Shown: in pieces, positions 1 through 12,103 of the stretch | How the letters are laid out: the number at the start of each line of letters is the position of its first letter | How positions within the stretch are numbered: position 1 is the first letter of the stretch | From: Acinetobacter qingfengensis | Lineage (GTDB): Bacteria > Pseudomonadota > Gammaproteobacteria > Pseudomonadales > Moraxellaceae | Direction: 5' to 3' | Assembly: GCF_008693185.1 (NCBI RefSeq) | Contig: NZ_VXKN01000007.1 | Span: forward strand, 62,001-126,000 | DNA: 64,000 nt | The notes under the pieces: generated by a model | What the model was told of the DNA's origin: nothing | What the model saw: the letters and a program-made list of their open reading frames with translations, nothing else | Databases searched by the model: none | Made by a program: the position numbers and the translations under genes

Positions 1-1053
1 TTACGTATCCTAGACCCAAATAATCAGGTTTTAGCTACCGCTGGTGCCAATAAAACCCGTGATGGGGATATTTTTGTAAGAGATGCCATTGCCAATGAAC
101 AAAAAGTAGGACGAGTAGAAGTTACCCTGATTAAACCAAGTCTAGGAGAAACACTACGCAATAACTGGCTTCCTCTTGTCGCCTCACTCATTATTCATAT
201 TTTATTATGGATTGGCTATCGTACAATTGCTCGCCCAACACGTTCTGAATTCTTGGCAAAAATGAAACGTGAAGCTCAACTTAAACATGAAATCCAGCGT
301 TTAGCCGAAGCACTCGAACAAGAGAAACATCAAGCAACACTTACTCTTGCCAAAGCTCAGCAGCTTTATCAAAATCAACGTCCTAAAGCCAATCTTGATG
401 TTGAGGATCTGCTTAACAAAACCGAACATTCAGATCATCTTTATCTCAGTATTCAGTTTTATGACCCAAAACAATTGTTAGGGTCAGTTAACCAGCGTAC
501 CGCACAGGCCTACTTTAATCTGGCACAATTATTTTTAAACAAAACCATTAAGTTATGTCTTGAACATTTTGAATTACATGAGAATCAACTTGAAGTGATT
601 CAACCATTCTTTGACGATGGTGCACTAATTCGTATTGATAAAACTGCACCACAAGCGATTCCAACAATTATTCTGGTGGCCACAGTTTTTCAATCGCTGT
701 CTGATGCTATGTATAAACGCTATCGTGAGGATAAACGTTTTGCATTACAAACTCGTAGTGCCATTGCAGAAGAACTGCCAAGCATGCAGCTTAATGCAGA
801 AAAATCTGCAATTCGTTTGGCACAATATTTACACGCCAAAGAACTCGCAATTTATTTGAGTAAACCAAGTTTTAAACATGATCGTCATTGCTACGAATTA
901 ATAAATTTGCCAAATCCGTCTAACGCTTTGACACGTGAAGCATTACTCATTCAGGGTTTAAATACGGAATGTGCCCATGCCGCAGAACAAATGCGAGATG
1001 AGATTTTACTTGGGAAAAAACTACAAAACGACTCAGCACAGGATGATTCTTGA
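1..1053 (+). CDS. Membrane-anchored protein of unknown function, N-terminus cut by window edge
   Basis: An open frame runs without a stop from base 1, so the gene starts upstream; 350 residues are visible. The visible start (LRILDPNNQVLATAG) looks like the end of a periplasmic sensor-like domain. One membrane segment follows at visible residues about 57-74 (LPLVASLIIHILLWIGYR), then a charged coiled-coil stretch (KMKREAQLKHEIQRLAEALEQEKHQ) and a cytoplasmic alpha/beta-looking region of about 220 residues. I recognise no kinase, GGDEF, HAMP or other catalytic motif. The topology (periplasmic domain, one helix, coiled coil, cytoplasmic domain) suits a sensor or scaffold, but this is only inference. 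An in-frame ATG at 262 could be mistaken for the start; the unbroken frame and membrane helix upstream argue against it. Confidence 0.7.
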   Translation, partial: LRILDPNNQVLATAGANKTRDGDIFVRDAIANEQKVGRVEVTLIKPSLGETLRNNWLPLVASLIIHILLWIGYRTIARPTRSEFLAKMKREAQLKHEIQRLAEALEQEKHQATLTLAKAQQLYQNQRPKANLDVEDLLNKTEHSDHLYLSIQFYDPKQLLGSVNQRTAQAYFNLAQLFLNKTIKLCLEHFELHENQLEVIQPFFDDGALIRIDKTAPQAIPTIILVATVFQSLSDAMYKRYREDKRFALQTRSAIAEELPSMQLNAEKSAIRLAQYLHAKELAIYLSKPSFKHDRHCYELINLPNPSNALTREALLIQGLNTECAHAAEQMRDEILLGKKLQNDSAQDDS

Positions 1054-1073
1054 AGGATTTATTCTGGTTTAAC

Positions 1074-1097
1074 AGGGTCATGAATATGATTGACCCT
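1074..1097 (+). terminator. Stem-loop after the first gene
   Basis: AGGGTCA and TGACCCT form a perfect 7-bp stem with a 10-base loop, 20 bases after the upstream stop codon and before the ribB promoter region. The downstream sequence is T-rich (CATTTATTGATGTTT) but has no clean U-run, so termination is likely but not certain. Confidence 0.45.
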
Positions 1098-1223
1098 CAT
1101 TTATTGATGTTTAAGTCGCAAATAAAATCAAGCAAATCACCACAAAAAACGCTAGACTATACGGCGTTGAATTCACAGGGCAACCCGAATGATTTGTCCT
1201 TAAATAGCAAAAGGTGAAAGCAG

Positions 1224-2336
1224 ATGTCACTAAATAGCATCGAAGAATTGGTAGCCGATATCCGTGCAGGAAAAATGGTCATTCTCATGGATGACGAAGA
1301 TCGTGAAAATGAAGGCGATCTCATTATTGCTGCCACACATGTTCGTCCAGAAGACATTAACTTTATGATCACTCATGCTCGTGGTTTGGTTTGTTTGACT
1401 TTAAGTAAAGAGCGTTGTCAACAATTAAACTTACCCTTAATGGTCGATCATAACGGCGCACAGCACGGCACCAATTTCACCTTGTCTATTGAAGCTGCTG
1501 ATGGAATTTCGACCGGAATTTCTGCGGCTGAGCGGGCACATACCATTCGTACAGCAGTTGCTGCACATGCCAGACCAGACGATATCGTACAGCCTGGACA
1601 TATTTTTCCGCTCATGGCACAACCCGGTGGCGTATTACACCGTGCCGGACATACCGAAGCAGGTTCTGATCTGGCTCGCCTTGCAGGTCTAGAGCCTGCC
1701 TCTGTTATCTGTGAAATTATCAAGGAAAATGGCGAAATGGCTCGCCGTCCTGATCTGGAAATTTTTGCAGAAAAACATGGTTTAAAAATTGGTACTATTG
1801 CCGACCTTATCCATTATCGAATGATGAATGAACAAACCGTAGAACGTATAGAAAACTCAACTATCGATACAGAATATGGTGAATTTCAACTCTATTATTA
1901 TCATGAAGTTGGCAATCCTGCCGTTCATTTGGCATTGGTCAAAGGCAATCCAGCAGAAGGTGTCACCACAGTTCGTGTACATGGTTTTAATCCAGCCCGT
2001 GATCTTTTAAAATTAAATAAGGCCGATGGCGAACCTGCATGGAACATTGACAATGCCTTACAGGAAATTGCTGCCAGCGAACGCGGTGTTTTGGTATGGA
2101 TTGGACAAAATCATCTGGAAGATCTGGGATCTGCATTAAAGAGCCTTAAACAGCCAAAAACCGGTAAATCAAATGCAGCCTTATCTCGTCAGTATCAAAC
2201 TATTGGGGTTGGCGCACAGATTTTAAGAGATGTGGGAGTAGAACAGATGCGCCTGCTCAGTTCACCATTACGCTTTAACGCATTATCCGGATTTAATCTG
2301 GAAGTTGTAGAATACATTACACCAACTCAGGTTTAA
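1224..2336 (+). CDS. ribB: 3,4-dihydroxy-2-butanone-4-phosphate synthase with degenerate GTP cyclohydrolase II-like domain
   Basis: This 370-residue protein makes the four-carbon precursor of riboflavin from ribulose-5-phosphate. Residues 1-205 are a complete RibB domain, with the acidic metal/substrate loop [10 protein letters not shown] (about 23-32), THARGLV and the HRAGHTEA motif. Residues 206-370 align by position with a RibA domain, but the zinc cysteines and the GTP-binding SECLTGD-type motif are absent: the equivalent stretch reads [13 protein letters not shown]. Cyclohydrolase activity is therefore unlikely, and a separate ribA should exist elsewhere. The start is preceded by AGGTGA at a good distance. 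It heads a run with ribH, nusB, thiL and pgpA. I see no FMN riboswitch in the short leader. Confidence 0.9.
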   Translation: MSLNSIEELVADIRAGKMVILMDDEDRENEGDLIIAATHVRPEDINFMITHARGLVCLTLSKERCQQLNLPLMVDHNGAQHGTNFTLSIEAADGISTGISAAERAHTIRTAVAAHARPDDIVQPGHIFPLMAQPGGVLHRAGHTEAGSDLARLAGLEPASVICEIIKENGEMARRPDLEIFAEKHGLKIGTIADLIHYRMMNEQTVERIENSTIDTEYGEFQLYYYHEVGNPAVHLALVKGNPAEGVTTVRVHGFNPARDLLKLNKADGEPAWNIDNALQEIAASERGVLVWIGQNHLEDLGSALKSLKQPKTGKSNAALSRQYQTIGVGAQILRDVGVEQMRLLSSPLRFNALSGFNLEVVEYITPTQV

Positions 2337-2411
2337 GATTTTACCGCTTGAGTTGCAATAATTTTAAAAATACTATCGTATGATTTTTCAACGATATTTT
2401 GAGGACAAACA

Positions 2412-2882
2412 ATGACTATCCAAAAAATTGAAGGTCAACTTCATCTCGCAGCACAAGACCATTACGCAATTGTTGTTGGTCGTTTTAACAGCTTTGTGGT
2501 TGAGCATTTGCTTGAAGGTGCCATTGATACGCTAAAACGTCATGGTGTTGCAGAAGAAAATATCACTGTAGCTTATGCCCCTGGTGCATGGGAACTTCCA
2601 ATTGTGGCTAAAAAACTGGCTACAACACAGAAATTTGATGCCATTATCGCTTTAGGTGCAGTTATTCGTGGTAGCACACCTCATTTTGATTTTGTCGCTG
2701 GAGAATGTGCCAAAGGGTTAGGCGTTGTCGGACTAGAAAGTACTTTGCCAGTTATTAATGGTGTATTAACCACAGATAGTATTGAACAGGCCATTGAGCG
2801 TTCAGGTACCAAAGCTGGAAATAAAGGCTCTGAAGCAGCATTAACCGCCATTGAAATGGTTAATCTGTTAAAAGCGATTTAA
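2412..2882 (+). CDS. ribH: 6,7-dimethyl-8-ribityllumazine synthase
   Basis: Lumazine synthase of 156 residues condenses 5-amino-6-ribitylamino-uracil with the RibB product, the penultimate step of riboflavin synthesis. The family signature is clear: [17 protein letters not shown] at the N-terminus, APGAWELP around residues 56-63, [19 protein letters not shown] with the catalytic His, and GVLTTDS. GAGGACAAACA before the ATG is a good ribosome binding site. It lies 75 bases after ribB, and the order ribB-ribH-nusB is the usual gammaproteobacterial arrangement. Confidence 0.95.
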   Translation: MTIQKIEGQLHLAAQDHYAIVVGRFNSFVVEHLLEGAIDTLKRHGVAEENITVAYAPGAWELPIVAKKLATTQKFDAIIALGAVIRGSTPHFDFVAGECAKGLGVVGLESTLPVINGVLTTDSIEQAIERSGTKAGNKGSEAALTAIEMVNLLKAI

Positions 2883-2903
2883 TTTGTAAGGCAAATAGAA
2901 AAT

Positions 2904-3344
2904 ATGAATCAAAGCTATCCAACCACATACGCAGCAAAACGCAAAGCACGCCGTTTTGCTGTTCAAGGGATTTATGAGTGGCAAATGACCCATAATCCTG
3001 TTCATGAGATTGAAGCACGTACCCGTGCCGAAAATGCCATGCACAAAGTCGATATTGGCTATTATCATGAATTATTAAGCCAGATCGTTGCTGAACATGA
3101 GGCAATTGATGCTGTATTAATTCCTGCTCTGGATCGTGAACTCAACGCACTGGATGGTGTGGAGCTTGCAACCTTGCGATTAGGCGTTTATGAGCTAAAA
3201 TATCATCTGGAAATTCCCTATCGTGTGGTTCTGGACGAAGCCATTGAACTGGCCAAACACTTTGGTGGTGCAGATAGCCATAAATATATTAATGGTGTAT
3301 TGGATCGTGTGGCGCAAAAACTTCGCCAAGCCGAAAAACAATAA
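2904..3344 (+). CDS. nusB: Transcription antitermination factor NusB
   Basis: NusB (146 residues) binds boxA RNA with NusE/S10 in the rRNA antitermination complex. Recognisable parts are the basic N-terminal helix [16 protein letters not shown], the central helices and the C-terminal helix with [29 protein letters not shown], which is the best conserved family segment. It starts 21 bases after ribH and precedes thiL, the same order as in E. coli, so co-transcription with riboflavin genes is expected. Confidence 0.95.
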   Translation: MNQSYPTTYAAKRKARRFAVQGIYEWQMTHNPVHEIEARTRAENAMHKVDIGYYHELLSQIVAEHEAIDAVLIPALDRELNALDGVELATLRLGVYELKYHLEIPYRVVLDEAIELAKHFGGADSHKYINGVLDRVAQKLRQAEKQ

Positions 3345-3381
3345 ACTGAATGACTAGGCCAAACGACATGATGTGGCTTAT

Positions 3382-4308
3382 ATGACTGAATTTTCGATCA
3401 TTTCCCGCTACTTTCAATCTCTGACTACACAAGATATTAGTGTAGGCATTGGCGATGATTGTGCAGTGTTTAGCCCTCCAGAAAATCAACAATTGGTCAG
3501 TTGTATTGATACTTTGGTTGCCGGTCGGCATTTTTTACCAGATGCGCCTGCACATGCAATTGGCTGGAAAAGTGTTGCTGTTAATCTGTCAGATCTTGCT
3601 GCCATGGGTGCCACACCTCACAGTGTTTTACTGGCATTAAGCTTACCTACACTTAATGAAGATTGGTTAGCGGAATTTAGTCGTGGTATTGCCGATTGCT
3701 GCCAGCAATATGGTGTACAACTCATTGGTGGTGACACGACACAAAACCCAACACTTACCATTTCAATTACGGCACTTGGCTGGGTTGCACCACATCAGGC
3801 AATTTTACGCTCAGGCGCTCAAGTTGGTGATTTTATCGCTGTAACTGGTCAAATTGGTAGTGCAGCATACGCTTTACGCTATCCAGATTCTGCACTACAG
3901 AATACACTGGATTATCCCATTCCTCAGGTTGAATTTGGGCTGGCATTACGTGGTTATGCCTCCAGTATGTTAGATGTTTCCGATGGTCTGGCTCAGGATC
4001 TTGGACATATTCTGCACGCCAGTCAGGTTGGCGCACGAATTCAATTTGAACAGATTCCTATGGCTGATGAAATTAAAACATTAGCTTTAGATACACAAAA
4101 AGCATTGGTACTGGCAGGTGGAGATGATTATCAGCTTTGCTTCACAATTTCCGCAGAAAATTTAAATAAATTCACACAAAAATTTGACTTTAAACCTTAT
4201 ATTATTGGGCAAATTGAGTCAGGTTCTGTCTGTCATTTTTTTAATCAGCAACAGGCGTTTACGCTAAAGCAATCAGGATATCAACATTTTGCCACAACCT
4301 CCCATTGA
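3382..4308 (+). CDS. thiL: Thiamine-monophosphate kinase
   Basis: ThiL phosphorylates thiamine monophosphate to the active cofactor TPP. Visible motifs of the AIR-synthase-like fold are GIGDDCAVFSP near the N-terminus (Mg and phosphate binding), VNLSDLAAMGA, GGDTTQ, and VSDGLAQDLGHIL. The ATG at 3382 gives MTEFSIISRYF, matching the usual family start; an upstream GTG at 3373 would add three residues and cannot be excluded. The 3' end overlaps the probable TTG start of pgpA by 20 bases, so the two are probably translationally coupled. Confidence 0.93.
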   Translation: MTEFSIISRYFQSLTTQDISVGIGDDCAVFSPPENQQLVSCIDTLVAGRHFLPDAPAHAIGWKSVAVNLSDLAAMGATPHSVLLALSLPTLNEDWLAEFSRGIADCCQQYGVQLIGGDTTQNPTLTISITALGWVAPHQAILRSGAQVGDFIAVTGQIGSAAYALRYPDSALQNTLDYPIPQVEFGLALRGYASSMLDVSDGLAQDLGHILHASQVGARIQFEQIPMADEIKTLALDTQKALVLAGGDDYQLCFTISAENLNKFTQKFDFKPYIIGQIESGSVCHFFNQQQAFTLKQSGYQHFATTSH

Positions 4309-4789
4309 TTTAAGCCGTCATTCAGGCTTTGACAAGTTTATCTGGTTTCTGGGTGTTGGGCTCGGCTCAGGTTTATTGTCCAAAGCACCCGGTACCATGG
4401 GATCACTGGCAATTCTAGTTCTATATCCGCTCTGGATCGTATTAGGACTATTTTCATCAATTGTAATCATTATTCTGATGTCGATTGTCGGTATCTATAT
4501 TTGTGGTCGCAGTGCAGAAATCATGCAGGTGCATGATGATGGTCGCATTGTCTGGGATGAGTTTGCTGGGCAATCTATCACCCTGCTCCCACTGATCTAC
4601 TTTGCGCAATCTAGCTGGTGGCTCTGGTTAGGTTTTGCTCTTTTTCGTTTGTTTGATATCTGGAAACCGTTTCCAATTGGCTGGGCTGATCGGCATATTT
4701 CCGGAGGTTTAGGCATTATGCTTGATGATCTACTGGCAGGGATCATGGCAGCATGTGTTTTTGGCGCAATCTTATTTTTTGTTTCATGA
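4289..4789 (+). CDS. pgpA: Phosphatidylglycerophosphatase A
   Basis: This integral membrane lipid phosphatase (166 residues) dephosphorylates phosphatidylglycerophosphate to phosphatidylglycerol. The family block GLGSGLLSKAPGTMGSLA lies near the N-terminus and VWDEFAGQSITLLPL in the middle, with three to four hydrophobic segments and a C-terminal DDLLAGIMAA. The start used is TTG at 4289, inside the end of thiL, because no ATG precedes the conserved GSGL block. Its stop overlaps the Shine-Dalgarno sequence of glmU. Confidence 0.9.
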   Translation: MPQPPIDLSRHSGFDKFIWFLGVGLGSGLLSKAPGTMGSLAILVLYPLWIVLGLFSSIVIIILMSIVGIYICGRSAEIMQVHDDGRIVWDEFAGQSITLLPLIYFAQSSWWLWLGFALFRLFDIWKPFPIGWADRHISGGLGIMLDDLLAGIMAACVFGAILFFVS

Positions 4790-4801
4790 GGAATGTCAAT
4801 T

Positions 4802-6166
4802 ATGGCAACTTCAGTCATTATTCTTGCGGCAGGCAAAGGCACCCGCATGAAATCAGCGTTACCCAAAGTATTACAACCATTAGCCAATACACCTTTATTG
4901 GGTCATGTTCTAAATACAGCCAGACAATTACAAGCTGAACGAATCATCACCATTTATGGTCATGGTGGCGAACTGGTCAAACAGACGTTTTCCAAACAAA
5001 ACATCGACTGGGTAGAACAAGCCGAACAACTTGGCACAGGCCATGCTGTACAAATGACTTTACCTATTTTGCCACAAGAGGGTTTATCACTCATTTTATA
5101 TGGTGATGTACCATTGGTGTCCAAAAATACCCTGCAACGTTTATTGGATGCATCAACTGCCTCAGGCATCGGCATGATCACGCTGAATGTGGAAAATCCA
5201 ACGGGTTATGGACGTATTATTCGTAAGGATGGGAAAATTCAGGCCATCATTGAACACAAGGATGCTTCTGAGCAACAGCGTCAGATTACAGAAATCAATA
5301 CTGGTATTTATTGCGTCAGTAATCAAAAATTACATGAATGGCTACCTAAACTTTCCAATAATAATGTACAGGGTGAATATTATTTGACGGATATTGTGGC
5401 TATGGCTGTCGCAGATGGATTAGAAATTGCATCCATTGCACCTGAATTTAACTTTGAAGTTGAAGGTATCAATGATCGCTTACAATTAGCAGCCCTTGAA
5501 TGTCAGTGGCAAAATTATCAAGCTGAAACATTAATGCGTCAGGGCGTACACATCATTGATCCACATCGTTTTGATTTGCGGGGTACTTTAAATTGTGGTC
5601 AAGATGTGCAAATTGATATCAATGTGATTATTGAAGGTGAATGTGAACTGGGTGACAACGTAAAGATTGGTGCGGGTTGTATTTTAAAAAATACCAAAAT
5701 TGCTGCTAATACCGTTGTACAACCTTATAGCGTGTTTGACTCGGCGATTGTCGGTGAAAATAATCAGATCGGACCATTCGCCCGTCTACGCCCAAATGCA
5801 GTTCTAGCCAATGATGTTCATATTGGTAATTTTGTGGAAGTGAAAAATTCCAGTGTGGGTTATGCCAGTAAAGCCAATCATTTTACCTATCTTGGTGATG
5901 CGCAGGTCGGTGCAGAAAGTAATATTGGTGCCGGTACAATCACCTGTAATTATGATGGTGCCAATAAACATAAAACAGTTATTGGTAATCAGGCCTTTAT
6001 TGGTTCAAATAGCTCACTGGTTGCACCTGTTCAAATTGGTGATGGGGCGACTGTTGGCGCAGGCTCAGTGATTACCCGTGATGTTGCAGCACATAGTTTA
6101 GCTGTTGAACGTGCTGAAGTACGTCACAAAGCGAACTATCAACGTCCACAAAAACAGAAATCATGA
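4802..6166 (+). CDS. glmU: Bifunctional N-acetylglucosamine-1-phosphate uridyltransferase / glucosamine-1-phosphate acetyltransferase
   Basis: GlmU makes UDP-GlcNAc for peptidoglycan and LPS. Residues 1 to about 225 form the pyrophosphorylase domain ([16 protein letters not shown], then the QLGTGHA and YGDVPL motifs). The rest is a left-handed beta-helix acetyltransferase of hexapeptide repeats ending in [10 protein letters not shown]. Two ATGs compete. GAGGA at 4788-4792 touches the ATG at 4793 but sits 9 bases before the ATG at 4802, so 4802 ([11 protein letters not shown]) is preferred, giving 454 residues, close to the family norm. It forms a pair with glmS 15 bases downstream. Confidence 0.96.
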   Translation: MATSVIILAAGKGTRMKSALPKVLQPLANTPLLGHVLNTARQLQAERIITIYGHGGELVKQTFSKQNIDWVEQAEQLGTGHAVQMTLPILPQEGLSLILYGDVPLVSKNTLQRLLDASTASGIGMITLNVENPTGYGRIIRKDGKIQAIIEHKDASEQQRQITEINTGIYCVSNQKLHEWLPKLSNNNVQGEYYLTDIVAMAVADGLEIASIAPEFNFEVEGINDRLQLAALECQWQNYQAETLMRQGVHIIDPHRFDLRGTLNCGQDVQIDINVIIEGECELGDNVKIGAGCILKNTKIAANTVVQPYSVFDSAIVGENNQIGPFARLRPNAVLANDVHIGNFVEVKNSSVGYASKANHFTYLGDAQVGAESNIGAGTITCNYDGANKHKTVIGNQAFIGSNSSLVAPVQIGDGATVGAGSVITRDVAAHSLAVERAEVRHKANYQRPQKQKS

Positions 6167-6181
6167 TTTGAGGAAAAATTT

Positions 6182-8020
6182 ATGTGCGGTATTGTTGGTG
6201 GCATCGCTGAACGTAATATCTCAGAAATTTTAATTGAAGGGCTCAAACGCCTTGAATATCGGGGGTATGACTCCGCCGGACTGGCATTAATTGACCATCA
6301 TCACGTGGTTCGTGAGCGTCAGGTAGGAAAAGTTGCAAACCTAGTGGAAGCTGTTACCAGTCGACATTTACATGGTAATCTAGGAATTGCCCATACACGC
6401 TGGGCCACACATGGTAAACCCACTCAAAATAATGCACACCCTCATGCTTCCGGTGAAGTTGCCGTGGTACATAACGGTATTATTGAAAATTATCAGGAAT
6501 TAAAACAGGAACTACAACAACTGGGTTACGTTTTTAGTTCTGAAACAGACACCGAGGTTGTTGCACATTTAGTCAACCATGCTTTAAAAAGCACACCTGA
6601 TTTATTAACAGCAGTGCAAACTATCGTACCACGTCTTAAAGGCGCTTATGCACTGGGCATCATCTGGGCACAACAACCAGATGAACTGATTGCAGTGCGT
6701 GAAGGTTCTCCATTAGTAGTCGGTGTTGGTATTGGTGAACACTTTATCAGTTCGGATCAACTGGCATTACTCCCTGTCACCAATCGTTTTATCTACCTGG
6801 AAGAAGGCGATATTGTGCGCCTGAAACGCAATAGTATTGAAATTTTTGTTAATACTGTCCTCACCCATCGTCCGGTGAAGGAACTTGATGCAACAGTAAT
6901 GAGCAGCAGTAAAGGCGAATACAAGCACTTCATGCTTAAAGAAATTTTTGAGCAACCAGAAGCTGTGCAACAAACGATTGCCCAAGCACTGGATGCCGAG
7001 CATTTAAAAGCTGGTTTTCTGGAAAAAGCCGATGGTGCGTTTGATACCATACAGCAGATCCAAATCATTGCCTGTGGTACCAGCTACCATGCTGGAATGG
7101 TTGCAAAATACTGGTTTGAACAAATCATTGGCTTGCCTTGCCAAGTCGAAATTGCCAGTGAATACCGTTATCGTCACCCTGTAATTGTCGCCAATACCCT
7201 GTATCTGTGCATTTCACAATCTGGTGAAACCGCTGATAGTCTGGCAGCTCTACGTGATGTACAACGTCACGCCAAACAGCAGCACAAAACTATTTTTACT
7301 ATGGCCATTTGTAATGTCGCTACCTCATCTATGGTACGTGAAACCGATTTTCATCTGCTTACTTTAGCCGGTCCGGAAATTGGTGTTGCTTCAACCAAAG
7401 CGTTTACCACACAATTAGCAGCCTTGATGCTTTTGGTCTTGAAAGTGGGGGAAATCAAAAACAGTATTGCTGCTGATTTAAAACAATCTGTGATTCAAGC
7501 CTTATGGCATACGCCAAAAGTCTTAAATGAAACCCTCAAAAATGATGCCGAAATTTTGCGTTTATCGGAATTATTTGTTGAAAAACAACATTGTTTATTC
7601 TTGGGTCGTGGTACACATTTCCCAATTGCACTAGAAGGTGCCTTAAAACTCAAAGAAATTTCCTATATCCATGCCGAAGGTTATGCGGCTGGTGAATTAA
7701 AACATGGGCCACTGGCACTGGTAGACAATGACATGCCTGTGGTAATTCTGGCACCAAAGGATGAAATGCTGGATAAACTTAAATCCAATATGGAAGAAGT
7801 TCAGGCGCGTGGTGGTGAATTATTTGTTTTTGCTGATGAGCATAGCGATATTCATGCTAAAGACCGCCAACATGTGGTTCACATTCCAGCAGTATCGGAA
7901 TGGTTAGCGCCAATTATTTATAGTATTCCGGTACAATTGTTGTCTTATCATGTGGCAGTATTGCGTGGTACAGATGTCGATCAACCACGTAATTTGGCCA
8001 AATCGGTTACTGTAGAATAA
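6182..8020 (+). CDS. glmS: Glutamine-fructose-6-phosphate aminotransferase (isomerizing)
   Basis: GlmS (612 residues) makes glucosamine-6-phosphate from fructose-6-phosphate and glutamine, the first step of amino-sugar synthesis. MCGIVGG places the N-terminal nucleophile Cys right after Met, followed by the class II glutaminase domain (HTRWATHGKPT, HNGIIENYQ). Two SIS sugar-isomerase domains follow (CGTSYHAG, SQSGETADS, STKAFTTQ) and the usual C-terminal KSVTVE. GAGG lies before the ATG. I see no glmS ribozyme, as expected outside Firmicutes. Confidence 0.97.
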   Translation: MCGIVGGIAERNISEILIEGLKRLEYRGYDSAGLALIDHHHVVRERQVGKVANLVEAVTSRHLHGNLGIAHTRWATHGKPTQNNAHPHASGEVAVVHNGIIENYQELKQELQQLGYVFSSETDTEVVAHLVNHALKSTPDLLTAVQTIVPRLKGAYALGIIWAQQPDELIAVREGSPLVVGVGIGEHFISSDQLALLPVTNRFIYLEEGDIVRLKRNSIEIFVNTVLTHRPVKELDATVMSSSKGEYKHFMLKEIFEQPEAVQQTIAQALDAEHLKAGFLEKADGAFDTIQQIQIIACGTSYHAGMVAKYWFEQIIGLPCQVEIASEYRYRHPVIVANTLYLCISQSGETADSLAALRDVQRHAKQQHKTIFTMAICNVATSSMVRETDFHLLTLAGPEIGVASTKAFTTQLAALMLLVLKVGEIKNSIAADLKQSVIQALWHTPKVLNETLKNDAEILRLSELFVEKQHCLFLGRGTHFPIALEGALKLKEISYIHAEGYAAGELKHGPLALVDNDMPVVILAPKDEMLDKLKSNMEEVQARGGELFVFADEHSDIHAKDRQHVVHIPAVSEWLAPIIYSIPVQLLSYHVAVLRGTDVDQPRNLAKSVTVE

Positions 8021-8049
8021 CTTTCTTGTTAAGTTTAGTTGTTTTTGTG

Positions 8050-8080
8050 TGAGAGTATTAATAATGATTAATAACTCTCA
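8050..8080 (+). terminator. Stem-loop after glmS
   Basis: TGAGAGT-ATTAAT pairs with ATTAAT-A-ACTCTCA, giving 13 pairs and one bulged A, 30 bases after the glmS stop and before the convergent aroP gene. It lacks a strong U-run on either strand, so it may be a weak bidirectional terminator. Confidence 0.4.
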
Positions 8081-8175
8081 TACATTAAATTTCAGTCCCA
8101 AAAATTATTCGTAATTTTTATATTACGTATAACTCTGAATTTTTTATTATACGAAAGATCAGCCACTTGTGTACA

Positions 8176-9570
8176 TTATTCACTTTCATTACTCGCAATA
8201 TGTTTCAGCTTCATTGACTTTAATTTTTTCGATTTAAAAATATATGCCAAACTCAACAAAATCAACCAAACAGGTAACAAAATAACTGCAAGGCGCATTT
8301 CCTCCGTTAAGCTCATAATCAATAAAATCCCCATAACAAAAGCAATAGTTAAATAATTACTCCACGGCGCAGCTAAACTTGGAAAACGCGTTGTTTGTTT
8401 TTGTTGCAACATAAATTTACGAAATTTCAAATGTGTAATTGAGATCATCAACCAGTTAATGACAAGCGCAGCAATCACCAACATCATTAAAATTTCAAAG
8501 GCATTTTTAGGAGCAACATAATTAATTACCACACAAAATGCTGTGACCACAGCAGACACCAATAATGCCGCAACAGGAATTCCGCGACCATTAACTTTTT
8601 TTAGGAACTTTGGTGCATTGCCCTGCTCTGCCAAACCCAATAACATACGACTATTACTATAAACACAACTGTTATATACCGAGACCGCAGCAACCAATAC
8701 CACAACATTTAATACATTTGCCACGCCTGTACTATTTAATGATTGGAAAATCATCACAAATGGACTTCCCCCTTTTGCGACCTGATCCCAAGGATATAAA
8801 CTCAGTAATACCCCAATTGCGCCAATATAAAAAATAAGAATACGATAAACAATCTGATTGGTGGCCTTAGGAATGGTATATCCCGGATTTTTTGTTTCTG
8901 CTGCGGCAATCCCCACCAATTCCAGTCCACCAAAAGCAAACATGATAAATGCCATTGCCTGAATTAGACCGGTCCAGCCATGTGGTAAAAATCCGCCATG
9001 TTGCCATAAATTACTAACTCCGGCTGATGGTCCCGCTCCGCCTGTGACCAAAAGATATATTCCAAAGCCAATCATACTGATAATTGCCAAAATTTTAATA
9101 CATGAAAATGCAAATTCCAGCTCACCAAAAAACCTTACATTAATCAGGTTAATAAGGTTAATTGCAATAAAGAATACCAGTGCAGTAATCCATGTTGGCA
9201 TGTCAGGCCACCAGAACTGCACAAAAACACCAATTGCACTTAGTTCTGCCATGCTCACCAAAACATACAATACCCAATAGTTCCAGCCAGACATAAAGCC
9301 TGCCATTTGCCCCCAATATTTGTAGGCAAAATGACTAAATGATCCACTTACTGGCTCTTCTACCACCATTTCTCCCAACTGACGCATGATTAAAAATGCC
9401 ACAAATCCTGCAATTGCATAGCCTAATAATACAGCAGGTCCTGCCAGTTGAATGGTATGAGATAATCCCAAAAATAGTCCCGTACCAATTGCACCACCCA
9501 GTGCAATTAATTGAACATGCCGATTCGAGAGACCTTGTTTAAGATTTTTAGAGCGTTGATCCGACATCAC
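8176..9570 (-). CDS. aroP: Aromatic amino acid permease, AroP type
   Basis: Inner-membrane APC-family proton symporter of 464 residues with 12 predicted membrane helices. The N-terminal part (NRHVQLIALGGAIGTGLFLG, GQMAGFMSGWNYWVLYVLV) and the central block (GGFLPHGWTG, FGGLELVGIAAAE, PKATNQIVYRILIFYIG) match E. coli AroP/PheP closely. Import of phenylalanine, tyrosine and tryptophan is therefore likely; the exact preference cannot be read from the sequence. It is a single gene, convergent with glmS and divergent from thiC. Confidence 0.85.
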   Translation of the reverse strand: MMSDQRSKNLKQGLSNRHVQLIALGGAIGTGLFLGLSHTIQLAGPAVLLGYAIAGFVAFLIMRQLGEMVVEEPVSGSFSHFAYKYWGQMAGFMSGWNYWVLYVLVSMAELSAIGVFVQFWWPDMPTWITALVFFIAINLINLINVRFFGELEFAFSCIKILAIISMIGFGIYLLVTGGAGPSAGVSNLWQHGGFLPHGWTGLIQAMAFIMFAFGGLELVGIAAAETKNPGYTIPKATNQIVYRILIFYIGAIGVLLSLYPWDQVAKGGSPFVMIFQSLNSTGVANVLNVVVLVAAVSVYNSCVYSNSRMLLGLAEQGNAPKFLKKVNGRGIPVAALLVSAVVTAFCVVINYVAPKNAFEILMMLVIAALVINWLMISITHLKFRKFMLQQKQTTRFPSLAAPWSNYLTIAFVMGILLIMSLTEEMRLAVILLPVWLILLSLAYIFKSKKLKSMKLKHIASNESE

Positions 9571-9929
9571 AATGACTCATTTTAAATAATAGAATAAATT
9601 TGCAATTGTTATGCCATATTAGGGATATTGATGTGAAAATTTAATTTAAATGAATTTTTATTGCATTTGTTATCATTTCAGTCTTTAAGTTGCACCAAAT
9701 ATAAGCTTATATTAATCAAAAAGAACTTTTTTAGCGCATAGACTATAAATTTGAGAAAGCTTTTAAAATTGTAAAATATGAGGAGATAAAAAATTAAATT
9801 TAATGAATCGAATAGTAATAAATATCTAATATTTAAATAAAATCTTATAAATTAAAGCAAAATAAGCTGATAATTTTTTCTGTAAAAATCTATCTACATT
9901 TTGGCTTTGCCTATGTTAAGCTAAATCCA
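9571..9929. other. Intergenic region between aroP and the thiC riboswitch
   Basis: This AT-rich divergent promoter region carries no credible ORF. It must hold promoters for aroP (leftward) and thiC (rightward). I see several AT-rich -10-like hexamers but no box I can assign with confidence. Confidence 0.5.
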
Positions 9930-10050
9930 GCTTGACGGAGCGCAGTTAACAAACTGCTGAGATCATTTTAATCACAGGTGTTTTTACGGCCTGATTTAAG
10001 AATGAGTACCGTTGAACCTGATCAGGTTAAAACCTGCGTAGGAATCAAGC
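9930..10050 (+). ncRNA. TPP (thi-box) riboswitch aptamer
   Basis: The conserved thi-box core is present: CTGAGA at 9956-9961, ACCGTTGAACCTGATC at about 10009-10024, and CCTGCGTAGG ahead of the closing helix. P1 is formed by GCTTGA (9930-9935) with TCAAGC (10045-10050). The aptamer lies upstream of thiC, a classic TPP-controlled gene. Binding of thiamine pyrophosphate is expected to lower thiC expression. Confidence 0.95.
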
Positions 10051-10104
10051 CAGCTAAAAACGTCTTATTCATCCTGTAATAAGGATAAATCTATTCATGT
10101 TTTT

Positions 10105-12030
<1,926 letters not shown>

Positions 12031-12103
12031 TCTTTACAGTACTTCCTGTATCCATGTAGACTGCTAGCCTATATAGAAAGATGAATTCTTAAGGTGATCA
12101 TAT

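Noticed and set aside
1054..1223. FMN riboswitch upstream of ribB
   Set aside because: The leader is only 170 bases, including a terminator-like stem, and none of the conserved RFN blocks is present.
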